Positions 36,826 through 49,081 are shown, counted from the stretch's first letter. The stretch: 64,000 nucleotides of DNA from Flaveria trinervia (GCA_025506515.1 CM046457.1:875001-939000), one strand, 5' to 3'. The notes: generated by a model not told the origin, from the sequence alone. Translations and numbers: made by a program.

Positions 36826-39183
36826 ATAATTATGAGTGAGAACAAACAAGTTTTCAATAGATATGGATTCAAATAAATATTTTTCTTATCACGATAAATA
36901 AGTTTTTTTATTAACACGCTTCTCGAAAAAAAATCATATAATAACCCATACACACGTTACTTTATTCGTAATGTATAAGAAAATTAAATAAATACATAGC
37001 CATCTTTATTATGTCTTTCTACATCTGGTGATCATTATACACAACCAGTTAAATGGTTCTCAAGACAAAATTTGGTTTGCATATATTAAGCGAGGTTTTA
37101 TGCATATAATCGAGTTCAATCATGTTTCAAAAATTTAACCTAAAATTAGCACGTTCATTGAATAAGCATCATATCAAAACGTAGATTGAGCATATGGAAT
37201 GCTAAATTAGTGGCGCCTTACATGCATGCACCATTATTGCAGAATAAGATGTTCATTCTATCAACGAGGTTCCCCGCTCATGTGAGCCTTTTTGCATCGG
37301 CCAATGGCAATCTTTGACGAGAATTGATTCCAAATACTATATACTATATATTTGTTTGTAAAAGTATAAAGTTTGTTAAAGTAAACAATCCTAACCATGA
37401 TTTCTGTATTTGTTCCAAATTATATTTTGTTTCCATATTTAAAACACCCTGATTTTTTTACATAAAAGTATCAGGATCCGTTTCTAATAAATTACGAGAA
37501 AAAAACATAGGTAGGTGTGTTTGACCCATTGTTTTCGCGACTGGATCGGACTGGCCGGTTCGGCCGGGGATCGGTCCGGTGGCCGGTCCGGTTCGCTACG
37601 AATTGTTTTTGAGGGGTTGAACCGGTGGTCAGACCGGGAAACCAGACCGGTTCGAAACCGGTTTTTGATTATTTTTTCTTTTATTTTAATGGGTAAAAAC
37701 GAGATGTTAAACCATAAATTAGTGTGTTAGATATATAAATATAGTTAAGTTTTTTATATAACTATAAAATATATATATATATATATATCACATATAAATT
37801 ATTTATATTTAACTATATATATAAATATAAATAAAATATAGTTCAATCCGGTTCAACCGGTCCGACCATTAAACCAGTAAGACGTCCGGTTTAACGCCCG
37901 ATCTGGTTCTAAAAAGATTGGTTTTACCTTACCTTTTTAAAAGTAAGGTGTTAATGACCGGCGTTGTTGCGGCAAATCATAGCGGCTCCATTTTAAATTC
38001 TTAAAACAGATAGAGAAAATACATCGTAGTATATGAAGCAAACACTAAGATTTACCAAGGAATTGTATCATTGTTGCGTTGACTTTCCAAACAGAATTGT
38101 TGAATGGTGATCTATAATCCATTAAAAAAAGTTGCAACAGAACGCGTACAACACAAAAACAACTTGAATTCATGGCGCGTGTAGTGAATACGAACAAAAA
38201 AACATCTGCTATTTAGCTGAACATCCTCAAATATACAAGTAATATATTAAAACATTAACAAACGACTTGCCAGAAAATTGATCTTCTAAAAGATTTCTAG
38301 CAAGCATGGGACGTTTAAATTAATGCGATAGTGGTGATCACCACGAGTTTTTGTTTTGAGATGTAAAATCAGTAAAATTAATTACATCGGTATTTAAGGT
38401 TGCAATGAGATAAATAATATCAACCATAGTTCTAAAAAAGTTACACTTGAAGAATGCGTACATCAAGAAATCATTGATCAATGCTAATTCTAAAGGTTAA
38501 AGGTGTTTGAAACATCCTGTCTGTAAAATAGTAATAATAGGTGAATCATGTTTTTCTCTAATTTAGTTTAGCTAACTATGCAACCACCACCTATTTAGCT
38601 CAATATCTTCAAATACCAATGGACTTATATGAAACTCAAATAACATTTAACTATTGAATTAAAGAAAACTAATAATAAAAAAGAGTAACAACAGCTGCCA
38701 CCAACAAATTAGCAAAACGAAAAAGCAATATGCTAGCACCATGACAACAAACTCAAATTAACTACTATGGCAAAGAAATAACGGATGATAAAAAAAACAA
38801 GCAATCGATATATACAATAGAAGGTTATTTGCGAAAACTTGTTCACGAAAAGAATATCAAAAAATAATATTTTTTAAACAATCAAAAACAAAAGGGCTTT
38901 TAAACTTGCTTACGCCGAGCATGTGCGATGAAACCTTGATCGGAAAAGCTAGACAAGATTATCATAATCGGAAGCGAGACGGAGATTGTTCATCATCACC
39001 GACAACAATAATCGATGGGAAGTGATGTCCAACATATCTACGAAGCACCTCCGTCTCCGTCTCTCTCTCATGATCAGCTCAGCTCCCTCCTCGTGATAAA
39101 CGTCTCAGATTAAGACTTAAGAGAGCAGGGAAACAAAACTCAAAATAAGTCACGTGTTGGTGCTAGCACCCTAAGGAGTAAGG
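36826..39183. other. Intergenic sequence left of the Tat element
   Basis: No gene is visible. 37520-37920 holds a CCGGTT-rich element (separate entry). On the minus strand 39115-38930 looks like a plant 5' leader, with pyrimidine-rich sequence and a GCGTAAGC splice-donor-like site near 38912. The small frames there have no recognisable domain, and no downstream exons were found. The rest is AT-rich. Confidence 0.4.
37530..37918. mobile_element. Small non-autonomous element rich in CCGGTT words
   Basis: The ends are imperfect inverted repeats: GTTTTCGCGACTGGATCGG on the left, and CTTTTTAGAACCAGATCGG when the right is read in reverse. Both subterminal parts carry repeated CCGGTT/AACCGG words around an AT-rich centre. 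The layout parallels the hAT element at 15405, but no clear target duplication was found. Confidence 0.4.
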
Positions 39184-39188
39184 ACGAT
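39184..39188. repeat. Tat element target-site duplication, left
   Basis: ACGAT abuts the left LTR and is repeated at 50024-50028 beyond the right LTR. Confidence 0.85.
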
Positions 39189-40215
39189 TGTTGCTACACG
39201 AATCCTAATCAAGGGATTAAGACCGGGGAGCAGTGCGAGAATGGGGTTGCTACCGAGGATCAGGCAGGAACTTGGCTTTGACCGTTGGGAAGCAGGATGC
39301 GGCTGGATTTGGCTTTGACTGAGCTGGACTTCAGCTAAGCAATACTTCAGTTGAACGGAGTATCTGTGAGACAAGAACAACACCCTGAGCCTCGCCTCGG
39401 GCAGAAAGGGTTTTCTCCCCGAGACCACACTCCGACGTGAGAATAAGTATTTGTGTTGATATAACTTTTAAGAGGAAAATTATTAAGTGAGTAGTTTATA
39501 GTGAAAGTGTTCTCCGAATATGAATGTGAATAAGAGAAGTATTATAGTGTTGGTGCATGGGTACCAAATATAGCATGGTTCTATTTTTGGAAGTCTGTGG
39601 TCAATGATATGAGACTGAAATACTCTAGTCAGAGGTTTTATACCCTTCTGATGCAAAGGGTTTCTGACTAGCATTAATGTAGTTTGTCTTTGTAGTTGAC
39701 TTGGGAATTTGGTGGCTGCTCTGAACTTCTCCCGATGTTTTGGCTTTATGCGTTTTTTCATCTTGCGTTTCTTTCTTATTCTCTTGTAGCCAATAAATGG
39801 CTTCCGTGGTTACCAAGTTTTTGTGAAGTTTTTTATAAGTGTTGAAGACGGGGGCTTTTCGAGATTGCATATTTGTTTTGGTGTTGACTTGACCAGCCGC
39901 GGCGTTAGGCCTACTTCCCCTAGCCGCGGCTTTGGGGAAAAACTATCTTCAACCGCGGCACCCTTTCTGAGGGTGAGGCGCGGCTTTGGGACAAAACTGT
40001 CTTCAACCGCGGCACCCTTCTAAGGGTGAGCCGCGGCTTTGGGGCAAAACTGTCTTCAACCGCGACACCCTTTCTGAGGGTGAGCCGCGGCTTTGGGGCA
40101 AAGCTGTCTTCAACCGCGGCTTGGTCCAAATGTGCTCGGGTGAACCGCTACATGGTTCCATCGTAATCAACACCAAGAGCATTTTATCGTTAGTATTGGG
40201 TGTGATACCCCTTCA
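39189..40215 (-). repeat. 3' LTR of the Tat element
   Basis: 1027 bases. On the minus strand it runs from TGAAGGGGTATCAC (after the polypurine tract) to CGTGTAGCAACA. It contains three and a half 54-bp tandem repeats (39923-40122) with a GCCGCGGCTTTGGGG core. It is about 100 bases longer than the 5' LTR because of sequence at about 40100-40200. Confidence 0.92.
39923..40122. repeat. 54-bp tandem repeats in the LTR
   Basis: Units start at 39923, 39977, 40030 and 40084 (the last partial). Each has a GCCGCGGCTTTGGGG block, an ACTGTCTTCAACCGCG block and a CCCTTTCTGAGGG palindrome. They lie in U3, where enhancer-like repeats are often found. The matching array in the other LTR is near 49832-50010. 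Confidence 0.85.
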
Positions 40216-40229
40216 TGTCCCCCCAGTCC
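40216..40229 (-). other. Polypurine tract of the Tat element
   Basis: On the minus strand GGACTGGGGGGACA immediately precedes the 3' LTR. This is the expected primer for plus-strand DNA synthesis. Confidence 0.75.
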
Positions 40230-40816
40230 AATGTCATGGTGTCAAGCATGCTATTGGAATAATAATTGGTTTCTTGATTTGACGGTTGTACCTCCTTGTT
40301 GTCTTTTCAACCTGATGTGACTGACTTTTTGACACCTTTTCAACCGCGCCTTGAGCCCCGTCCCTGGGATCCATCAATCACATCACCGTTTAATCTTTCT
40401 CGAGTTACGTGTACATCTACATCGTCCGTCCCTTGGTACATGTTTCTTGAACCGCGGCCTTGTAGCCGCCCCCCACTTTCTCGGCTTTCGGGCCTTAGTC
40501 TTCGGTTCGCGGCTCCCAGCCCCCATCTAACTTCTCGGCTTTGGGCTTTTTTCTCGAGCCGCGGCCATTAGCCGCCTTCTTGTGGACCGAGCCCCTTGGG
40601 CTTTTCTCTATGAATTCTTATCAACCTCTTTCTCCCCCTATTCTTCTTCTTTCTATTTTTCTTTTATTCAAGTCTCCCCTCATATCTCTCATCCAAGAGC
40701 ACAAATCTTCTCGGTAAGTTCTTCGAACTCTTTTCATCTTTCGCATTTGTAATGGACTGTAGGAATGATATGGGTCTTCAAACGTCGGTATTTCTCAAGA
40801 TTTCTTAAATAACTTT

Positions 40817-42743
40817 GTGCTTCGTTACGGTATTTCCCCCGATCTTAGTCCTCTCGTCCCTTCTCGTTCGTCCACTTTTAGGGACGCTCGAGCCGGGATG
40901 ATAGCCCTTTACACTTCTTTCTTTAGTTTTGGTAATTTTCGGATCCCGGTTAGTCGTTTTTTGTGTTTGCTTCTTAGGCATTATGATATTCATTTGTCTC
41001 AACTTGTTCCCTTAGGATTAGTCAAGGTATATCATTTTGAGATATCGTGTCGTGCCCTTAGTTTGGAAACCGAGATAAATCTTTTCAGGGCGTTTTATAA
41101 GTTAACCAAGGTAGGGGATTAGCTGACCTTTGAGAAGAGAAAAGCGCCCAAACCTCCTCTAGTGTTACGAACCATAACCAGCCTGAAACATTGGAAAGAC
41201 CATTTTTTGTTAATTTCAACTAGTATAGTTCTTTTTGAGATGCATTGGTTGGAACCTAGTAAGTCCATTCAGGACCCCTTTCCCGAGCCCCACACGTTTG
41301 ACATGTCTGCTTATGACCTCTTGAAAGCCGAGCCAACTCCTCTTCGTAGCTATTCTGAGCATTTCCTCGTGATGGCCGGTGTTAGTCATAACTGGACCAA
41401 CCTTAACATGGTTCCATTCATGACTTATCAAGGGAAACGTAAGTTGCTTCCCCCTTATGCCTTAATGTACATGTTCATGTGTCTGATTATTGTTTGTATG
41501 TTGTGCTTTTATAGGTATGGGTCTATTCGAGCGTATGAAGTTGTCTGCCAAGGAAGATGTGTCTAAACAGGTTGAGGTTTTGCCTGAGGGTACCACTCCT
41601 ATATTGGAGACAACCGCTGGTTTCGTTGTTTAACCGGGTGAAACAATGCCACCGCCCAATTGTAAGCGAAAAAACACTAATGAAGCTTCTGTCCCCGCAA
41701 GCCATCCCAAAGTGAAACGCAAACAAGGGCTGGGGGGACCGGGTCTTCGGCCGCGACCGTCACCTCCACCTGCGTCTGTCGCGGCTCGCAGGAAAGGCCC
41801 CTCAGCTGCAACTAGGGTGTCGTCTGGCTCGAATTCGGGCAATGCTGGTTCTGCCCCTTCGTCTTCTGATGGTCAGTCAGTCTGTGGTTCTAGTAAAGAA
41901 AAAATGACTGTTTCTTCTGAAGACACTGACCTGCATGCAGAAGAGAAATTTGTTCCTGAATGGGAGTTGACTAATGGAACTACTTTCGAGACTCTGGATT
42001 CATGTAGAGACTTTATGTTTGCATCTCGCATGCCTACAGAATTTTACCGTGGGGAAGGGTTGAAAAACAGAGCATTGTCAAATGCTGGTTGTTTGGCAGT
42101 GGTGAATGGCTTGTTTTCATTTGCTGAGATTCATGGTCGTTGGGTTGAAGGTGTTAATGAGATTCACGATCTTAAAAAGTAGGTGTCTAAGTTGGAGGCT
42201 GAGAATGCGTCTCCCAAATCTCCCTGTGACGCATCTGAGGTTGCGAAAGGGGAACTTGCCCATGAACTTGGTGGTGTTCGTGAGGAGCTTTGTATTCAGC
42301 ATGCTACCGTGAAACACCTTAACACCAAACTGAAAGACAGTAAGACAGCTTTTGAAAACCGTATTGTTGGCTTGGAAGAGAAGGTTAAACGTCTCTCGTT
42401 TGAGAGAAGGTGGGTCATGTCAAATGGTGTGAATTTGGACTTCAACAAGATTCGCGATAGTGACGAGTTCCTTGATATCCTAGCCCGGATCAACAGCTTG
42501 TCAGACAAAGTGGGGTATAATGCCGGTCTGTTGGATGGGGCTCGCCTCGCTGCAGAGGGTAAAAAACCCGAGACGTCCAAGAATTTTGATAGAGATGCTT
42601 TGAAGAAGCTACGAGCTGAATCCGACATATTTGATAAAGCTACTTTTCCTATGGCTGAGGTTATTGCAGCTATGTGCGACTCGACCATTGAGGAAATCAA
42701 GTCGTTCCTGACTCCCTCGTCTGAAGACCCTGCTCAAGTTTAA
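40817..42743 (+). pseudogene. Antisense ORF of the Tat element (gypsy-type transposon protein, PF04195-like)
   Basis: This coding region runs opposite to gag-pol, between integrase and the 3' LTR. Blocks in order: RIPVSRFLCLLLRHYDIHLSQL, HFEISCRA, LFRAFYKL (to 41122); LTFEKRK, SLKHWKDHF, DPFPEPHTF (41125-41438); a 76-base intron 41439-41514 (GTAAGT to ATAG) that restores the frame; MGLFERMK and a Ser/Pro-rich linker; then a long coiled-coil-like part (KLEAENAS, LNTKLKDSK) ending with SSEDPAQV at 42743. The first block matches the 'putative gypsy type transposon' domain known from antisense ORFs of Tat elements; its function is unknown. In-frame stops at about 41120, 41632 and 42180 fall where single C-to-T or G-to-A changes explain them. 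The start codon is unclear: 40817 is a GTG in an open frame. Confidence 0.8.
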
Positions 42744-42894
42744 CTAGTTTATCTTTGGGTGTCTTTCTTTTGTGTCTGTAATGTCATCAAACTTGTACTT
42801 TGACTTTATGCTTATTTTGGTAATGTTATTTATGTTTTGACAACCCATACTTTGTGTTTGTTGATCGTTGATACCTCATGCTTTGTGACGTGTC

Positions 42895-43400
42895 ACTAGG
42901 CCGCGACTCTTGGCCGCTGGATCCCCTTGACCGCGGCTTATAGCCGCGGGATGCCTTGCGGCTTTTGGCCGCGACTGGTTTCATGTTTGTGGCTTATGAC
43001 CGCGACTCGCCATTCGTTCATAATATTATTGTGGTTATATTTTTAGCTGAAACATTCCACCTCACAACTCGGGCCTTTAGCCACCACTAGAGTTTTTGGT
43101 TGCGACTCGACGCTTTGGCCGTGTCTCGGTGCTTCGGCCGCGACTCGGTGCCTCGGCCGCGACTCGATGTCACGACTCAAGGCCTGCTTATTACCTAGCC
43201 GTGGCTCACCTTTGGAGCTCTTGGCCGCAGTTTTCGGCCCCAGCTCTTGTTTCATGGTTGCGGCTTTTCGTCACAACTTGTCATTCGCTCATAATATAAT
43301 TATGGTTACATTTTTAGCCACGATTCGTAACCTCGACCGCAGATGAGACTTAGGCCGTGACTTTGACTTTGGCCGTAGCCTTATGCATCAATGCATTTTT
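42895..43400. repeat. Degenerate GGCCGCGACTC minisatellite
   Basis: Words of the form TTGGCCGCGACTC recur at irregular spacing between the antisense ORF and integrase. The related CCGCGGC words are found in 40330-40580 and in the LTRs, so the element seems to have spread one GC-rich motif through its non-coding parts. Confidence 0.55.
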
Positions 43401-43887
43401 TGGTTATTGTTGTTATTTATCCTATAAAAGGCGTCATTTTGCCTTATACTTGACGTATCCGCACTCCTCTTACTCTTTTTGATTTCGAGTTAGCCGTTTT
43501 TCTGGCTTGGGTTTCTTAGCCGAATGGAAATGTACATTGTTGAATGGCTCTAATTGCTTGCCAAAGTATAATCATGCATTTGAAGCAATGCATTGGTTTT
43601 CTTTGAGATCTGGTCACGAACAACGAGTTCTACTTAGTTATGGTTTTGTTTAACTTAGCTTGACAAACATTTGCATTGTTTGGTTACTTATTATGCCATT
43701 CACAAATGTCGCTCGAGTAATTGCATTGGTATCTCGTTTCACTTTCTTTGCTCACACGTTATTGTTGTTCCATGACTTGTTACGACACTGGTTATACAAA
43801 AAGATTCATTAATCTGGTGTAACTACTGGTGCTCGCATGCACGTTCTTAATGAAAAATGAGTTACACTGTTGAGATTTTACTGCTTA

Positions 43888-44733
43888 TTACATGTAGCAT
43901 CGTCGGAGCTGAGCTCCATTCCAAGTTCTCGGGATGGCTGTCCCGTTCAACTGGCTGAGTTTGTAAGCTCCATTGTTTCCTACTTCAATGACTTGATAAG
44001 GTCCTTCCCAACGTGGCCCTAGCTTACCTTGATCCTGAACTCTACTCGCCTCGTTGCTTCTTAAAACATAGTCGCCTTCCTTGAATATTTGATGTTTCAT
44101 GCGAGAGTTGTAATACCGTTCAATTTCTCTCTTATGCTTTGTTTCTCGGATTACCGTTATCATCCGTCTTTCTTCAAGTAAATCCAAATTGATTCGTAGA
44201 TTGGTCTCGTTCACCTCTCCAAGAGGTTGTGTGACACGGGTTATTGGCATACCTACCTCGACTGGTATTATGGCTTCCGATCCGTAAGTTAAACTGAATG
44301 GGGTTTCGCCATGACTAGTCTTGGGCATGGTTCGATGGGCCAACAAGACATTGGGTAGTTCCTCTACCCAGTTCTTCCCCTCAATGCCTAATCTTGTTTT
44401 TATTACTTTAACAATACTACGATTGACTCTCTCAACTTGGCCGTTACCCTGTGGGTGAGCTACCGAGGTGAAAATTTGCTGGATCTGCAGGTCTTTGCAC
44501 CACGACTTGAATGGATTCACAGCAAACTGCTTCCCATTATCTGTTACGATAAACAACGGGAGCCCGAAACAACATATGATGTTTTCCCATGTAAACTTCT
44601 TCACTTGCTGCCCTGTGATCGACTTAAGGGCCTTAGCTTCCACCTATTTGGTGAAGTAATCTACTGCCACTAAAAGAAATCTGACTCCTCCGGCTGTCAC
44701 TGGGAACGCACCCACAATATCCATGCCCCATTT
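43888..44733 (-). pseudogene. Tat integrase, catalytic core and C-terminus
   Basis: The DDE core is readable: MDIVG (first Asp, near 44725), VTDNGKQF (second Asp) and GQVERVNRS (Glu). It is followed by the conserved HRTMPKTSHGETPFSLTYG and YGSEAIIPVE blocks and a GPRWEGPYQV C-terminal domain, ending in a stop at 43888. Integrase inserts the cDNA. Stops lie near 44646 (after YFTK) and near 44735, where tryptophan-like codons would be expected, so the enzyme is broken. Confidence 0.88.
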
Positions 44734-45540
44734 CTAAAAAGGCCATGCGGCATTGACTGGAACTAGATCGTTCTTGGGTCTGTTGCACATTGGGGCATGC
44801 CTTTGACAACTTTCACACCTTTGAATTTCTTCGGTTGCACTCCTATGCATCCCGGGCCAGTAGTACCCTGCCCCCATCGCTTTTGCTACCACTATCCTTG
44901 GACCTGCATGGATGCCACAAATGCCTTCGTGTATTTCTCTGATGACATAGTTTGTTTCGTCTGGCGCAAGACATCGTAGCAATGGTCCCATGTAGGACTT
45001 GCGGTATAGGACCCCTTGTCGCAGCTCGTATTGTAGTGACTTTGCTTGAACCGCCCTTGCGTCTCCCTTCTCTATGGGTAGGTCTCCACTTGCTAGGAAC
45101 CTGATAATTGGACTCATCCAACATTCATGTGTTGTATCATCCACTGAAGTTACCTCCTTTTCGTCGATCGATGGTGATTGTAGTACCTCAACTCTGACTT
45201 CCTTGGCTAGGTGACTAAAAGTCACTGAAGCAAGTTTGCTAAGAGCATCTGCTTTCTTGTTTTTGCTTCTTGGGATGTGTGAGACATCGCACTTCTCGAA
45301 ACCGCTGATCAAATCTTTCGCTTTTCTCAGGTATTGCTTCATTGTTTTTTCCTTTGCATCATAGGACCTATTAATCTGATTTGCCACCAGCAGCGAATCT
45401 ACATGAGCATGAAGCCATCGAACTCCCATTTGCTTGGCTAACCTTAAACCTTTCAACAACACTTCATATTCCGCCTCATTGTTAGAACTTTTAAAAGCTA
45501 ACCGTAGGGCGTAGGTTAACTCTTCTTTTCTGGGTCCCAC
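44734..45540 (-). pseudogene. Tat second RNase H (archaeal type) and integrase zinc-binding domain
   Basis: The N-terminal half has the RNase H pattern NNEAEYEVLLKGLRLAKQMG, HVDSLLVANQI and HIPRSKNKKADALSKLAS. The C-terminal half has the HHCC zinc-binding module (REIHEGICGIHAG, YYWPGM, CESCQRHAP). This additional RNase H placed before integrase is diagnostic for the Tat clade. The frame ends at a stop at 44734, just before the integrase core. Upstream, 45541-45747 contains stops (GAVL-type fragments) where the domain should begin. Confidence 0.88.
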
Positions 45541-45747
45541 TAATATCAGACCAGCTCCTCACCCTTCATCGTTTGCGGCTCCGTCGGTGTGTAAATGCCA
45601 ATCTTCGTCACTTTGACGCTCGTTGCTTATGTTGCCATAGGCACGACCTCTATCTTGTGGTATCTCCGCTAAGAAATCAGCTACCACCTGACCTCTTACC
45701 ACCACCCTTGGCTTGTATTCTATCCTGAAAACTCCGAGCTCTATGGT

Positions 45748-46311
45748 TCATTTCGCCAATCTCCCGGAAATCTCCGGTCTTCTCAACACTTGTTTTATGG
45801 GGTGGCTCGTGCGAACCTCGATCACATGGGCTTGGAAATACCTTCGTAACCTCCTGGAAGCATATACCAAAGAAAGAGTAAGTTTTTCCATTGGTGAGTA
45901 CCTGGTTTTCGGATCCTTGAGAGCCCTGTTGATGAAGTAGATTGGTGTTTGCTTTCCACTCCGATCCGTCATTAAAACCGTGCTAACGGCCTCTGCTCCG
46001 GCTGATAGGTACATCATGAGCTGTTCCTCCGGAAGAGGAGCTACTAGCGTCGGCAGGTTGCTCAAGTATAACTTCATGTGTTGAAAAGCCCTCTCCACCT
46101 CATCCGTCCACCCGAAATCTTTCTTGTTCAAACAATTTCTCAGCGTAGACATGAAAGGCAAAGAGCGTTCGGCGTGTCTTGACAGGAACCTGTTGAGCAC
46201 GACTAGACGTCCATTGAGTGTTTGCACTTCTTTAACGGATTTAGGCGACGGAATTTCGAGTACCGCTGCAACCTTCTCGGGATTGGCTTCCAGACCTTCT
46301 TTTTTCACCAC
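45748..46311 (-). pseudogene. Tat reverse transcriptase connection and first RNase H domain
   Basis: It begins at GLEANPEKV, then SPKSVKEVQTLNGRL, FMSTLRN, FGWTDEVERAF and LMMYLSAGAEAVSTVLM, and continues to YSPMEKLTLSLVYASRRLRRYFQAHVIEV. This is the usual thumb plus degenerate RNase H. It is in a different frame from the reverse transcriptase before it, so a frameshift lies at about 46300-46311. Confidence 0.88.
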
Positions 46312-47026
46312 AATCCCCCAAGAACTTCCCTTCTTCTACCCCGAATGAACATTTCTTTGGGTTCAACTTCATGTTTATTTTTCGTAATGTCTCGAACGTA
46401 TCAGCAATGTCTGGCAGTAAAGCTTCCTCATCCTGACTTTCTATCACCATATCATCGACGTAAATTTCAACGTTTTTTCCCATTTGTTCTGCAAACGCTT
46501 TGTTCATCAGTCGTTGATATGTGGCCCTTGCATTTTTTAGGTCGAATAGCATTTTGGTAAAACAAAAGATTCCAATGTCTGTGTAAAAAGCCATCTTATC
46601 TTCGTTTTCGTGTGCCATTTGAACTTGATGATATCCCTTGTAAGCATCTAAGAAACACTTCAGAGGGAAACTCGCTACAGAGTCTATTTTCAAATCTATG
46701 TCTAGAAATGGATAACAATCTTTAGGGCAAGCATTGTTAAGATCTTTGAAGTCAATGCACATCCACCATGTGCCGCCACTTTTCTTCACCATCACTGGAT
46801 TGGCCACCCATGTTTGGTAGCGCACCTCCCTAATTATGCCTGCTTCGAGTAACTTTTTAACCTCTTCTACCACGGCTTGGCTTCGCTCTGGGCCCATGTG
46901 TCTACGCTTTTGGACGGCCGGTTCCTTTGACTTGTATGTATTCAATATGTGTTCCGCTATGTCCCGAGGAACACCCTTCATGTCAGAAGGTTGCCATGCA
47001 AAAACATCTAAACTGTTCTGCAGCAA
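46241..47026 (-). pseudogene. Tat reverse transcriptase
   Basis: Motifs in order: DVFAWQPSDMKGVP, AGIIREVRYQTWVANPVMVKK, MCIDFKDLNNACPKD, FLDAYKGYHQ (catalytic Asp), AFYTDIGIFCFTKM, YQRLMNKAFAEQMG, EIYVDDMV (the YVDD active site), LNPKKCSFGVEEGKFLG. The polymerase core is recognisable and keeps its catalytic residues. The last part of this frame runs past a frameshift into meaningless sequence. Confidence 0.92.
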
Positions 47027-47055
47027 ACGTCACAGTTGCTCTTTGGTAGCGTCAG

Positions 47056-47633
47056 TCAATTGACCCCGACCGTAACCTTGTGCTCATGAAAAGCGGGGTT
47101 AATCACCCATTTTTCCAACGTTGGACGCATAGCTTCATCTACCTTGGTCGAAGTGCCTGGCATCACCGCTTTTACATCTTTACACGCTTTGCTAGAATAA
47201 ATGGTGACTACCTTGGACGGGGTAGGGAATTTTATCGTCGTGTGAACCGTCGAGATTACTGCTCCAAGAGTACACAGACCGAGCCTCCCCAGAAGAACAT
47301 TATGGGAAGACTCTGAGCGTACAACCAGGAATGTCATAATGACCTCTCTCCAACCAACTTCATTCACTATCACCACTGGCAACTGTATCTGTCCTAACGT
47401 CTGCACCACCTCCCCCGCAAATCCTGTGAGGTGATGTGTCACTGTCTCCAGGTTTTCCTGACCTCGTCATCTAGCTGCAAAAAACAGTGTTCGTACATAA
47501 TCTCTGAACTACTACCACTATCCACATATATCCTGTGTACCGATGACCTGCAATGATGGCTGAGATTGTGAGTGGCACATTGGCGAAACTTCCACCACGG
47601 ATTGGAGGGAAAGATATCTTTTGTGCCATCCAA
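47056..47633 (-). pseudogene. Tat aspartic protease region
   Basis: The active-site block IYVDSGSSSEIMYEHCF lies in one frame (47439-47633). The rest (NEVGWREVIMTFLVV, NVLLGRLGLCTLGAVISTVH, KFPT) is in another (47056-47442), so a frameshift separates them. The retroviral-type protease cuts the polyprotein. DSG in place of the usual DTG or DSG triplet is acceptable. Confidence 0.82.
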
Positions 47634-47639
47634 GGTTCC

Positions 47640-48895
47640 ATATGGTCAGAATATCGTTTGCCTCCACGAATCGCCACTTGCAGCATGAATATTTCCTTTC
47701 TTTTGTCTCATGCCTGCAACTTCTTTTTCAATTCTCTCAGCAAGTGTGCTAACTTCCCTGTCTTTATGGCGAGTTCAACCTATCGTTTCAAAGAGAAACA
47801 ATCATCAGTTGCGTGTCCATTTTTTTTGTGAAACTCACAATACTTGTTTGAGTCCCTCTTTAGTCCGGGTTTCAACAGGGCAGGTTTGGTGAAACGAATG
47901 TTTTTAGTTGCTAAAATATCGCTCGGGTTTTTGTCAGAGGAGGTAGAGTCACGTTTGGTCCTTGTGAACTTTTAACTAAAGAAGGCGTGAAACGAGGCTG
48001 AAAAACCGAGTTCTGCCGGGCGAACCGAGGTTAAAAACATGGCCTCTCCTAAGATCTCGCTCCTCCTAGTCTCCTTTGTGAATCCCATGTGTGTACAGGC
48101 TTTCTCAGGCTTTTCTCCTTTAACTGTTCGCATGCCTTTTTCCCTCGTACGAATGCTTTTGCCTTTTCTAACATTTCTTCCACTGACTTTGGAAGACTTT
48201 CGTGGAACCTCTCTACTAGCTGGTCGTTTCTTACACCATGAATGAAAGCCGAAATCCGGATCGTTTCTCCGGCTCCACGAATCTGCATGCTTTCCTTAGA
48301 GTACCTAGTTATGAAGTTTTCAATGGATTCGTTATCTCCCCTCTTAATGTTATGAAGCTTAGTGGGATCCTTTGTTGAGCGACGCTGTTGACTGAATTTT
48401 TCAGGAAATTGTCTTTCAATTCTTCGAAGCTCCCAATTTCACCAATCGGAAGACTGTCAAACCACACCCTAGCTGCGCCTGTCAGTATTTGGGTGAACAT
48501 GTGGCACCACACGGGAACTGACCACTACTCCACCTCTGCTGCCCCGATGAAAATTACGAGGTGGTCATCTGGGTCTCCCAGGCCGTCATATTTCCCAACA
48601 TTAGATGGCATTTTTAGTTTTGGAGAAAAACGAATTCTGCTATTCTTGGGATGAATTTTGATCTTGCTCGCGCTGTTGATGGATGGTATGGCTTGCTAAA
48701 ATCATCATCGACTCCCGCTTTCTCTCCAGCTGCGGTGGCACCTAGACTCATCTTTGCTTTGTCTTCATCATTATTTACTTTGTCTCTATGGCTACCTTCT
48801 CCATCCATACGATTCCTCTCCTTTAGGGTTTCTTCATATTCCAAGCGTGTTCGGATTTCTTCAAGGCGTCGCTCCCTTTCCTCCTGTTCTAGCAT
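47640..48895 (-). pseudogene. Tat gag
   Basis: From about 48895: a charged coiled coil (EQEERERRLEEIRTRLEYEE), then the capsid block (VGKYDGLGDPDDH, WCHMFTQILTGAARVWFDSLP, GSFEELKDNFL), then ISAFIHGVRNDQLVERFHESLP, and near 47790 a C-x2-H-x4-H-x4-C-like knuckle (YCEFHKKNGHATDDC). Three different frames are needed, so it is inactivated by at least two frameshifts. Gag forms the virus-like particle. Confidence 0.85.
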
Positions 48896-49081
48896 GGAGA
48901 GGATTTGTTCTCGGTTTTGTTGATGAACTCTGGGGTAATGACACTACCGCTGTTATTGCCACCTCATGCGCTGGTTTCCAAGGGGGAGGTGACGGGGCGT
49001 GGGTCTTCAGCATTGCCAACATCCTTGGGGTGAGGAGTTTCCAGACCTGAATCCATGGTGTTTCTTCGGTAACGTGTGGGT

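Noticed and set aside
39623..40129. Several ORFs within the Tat LTRs, duplicated at 49485-50024
   Set aside because: They are present in both LTRs, arise partly from the 54-bp repeats, and are not conserved proteins.
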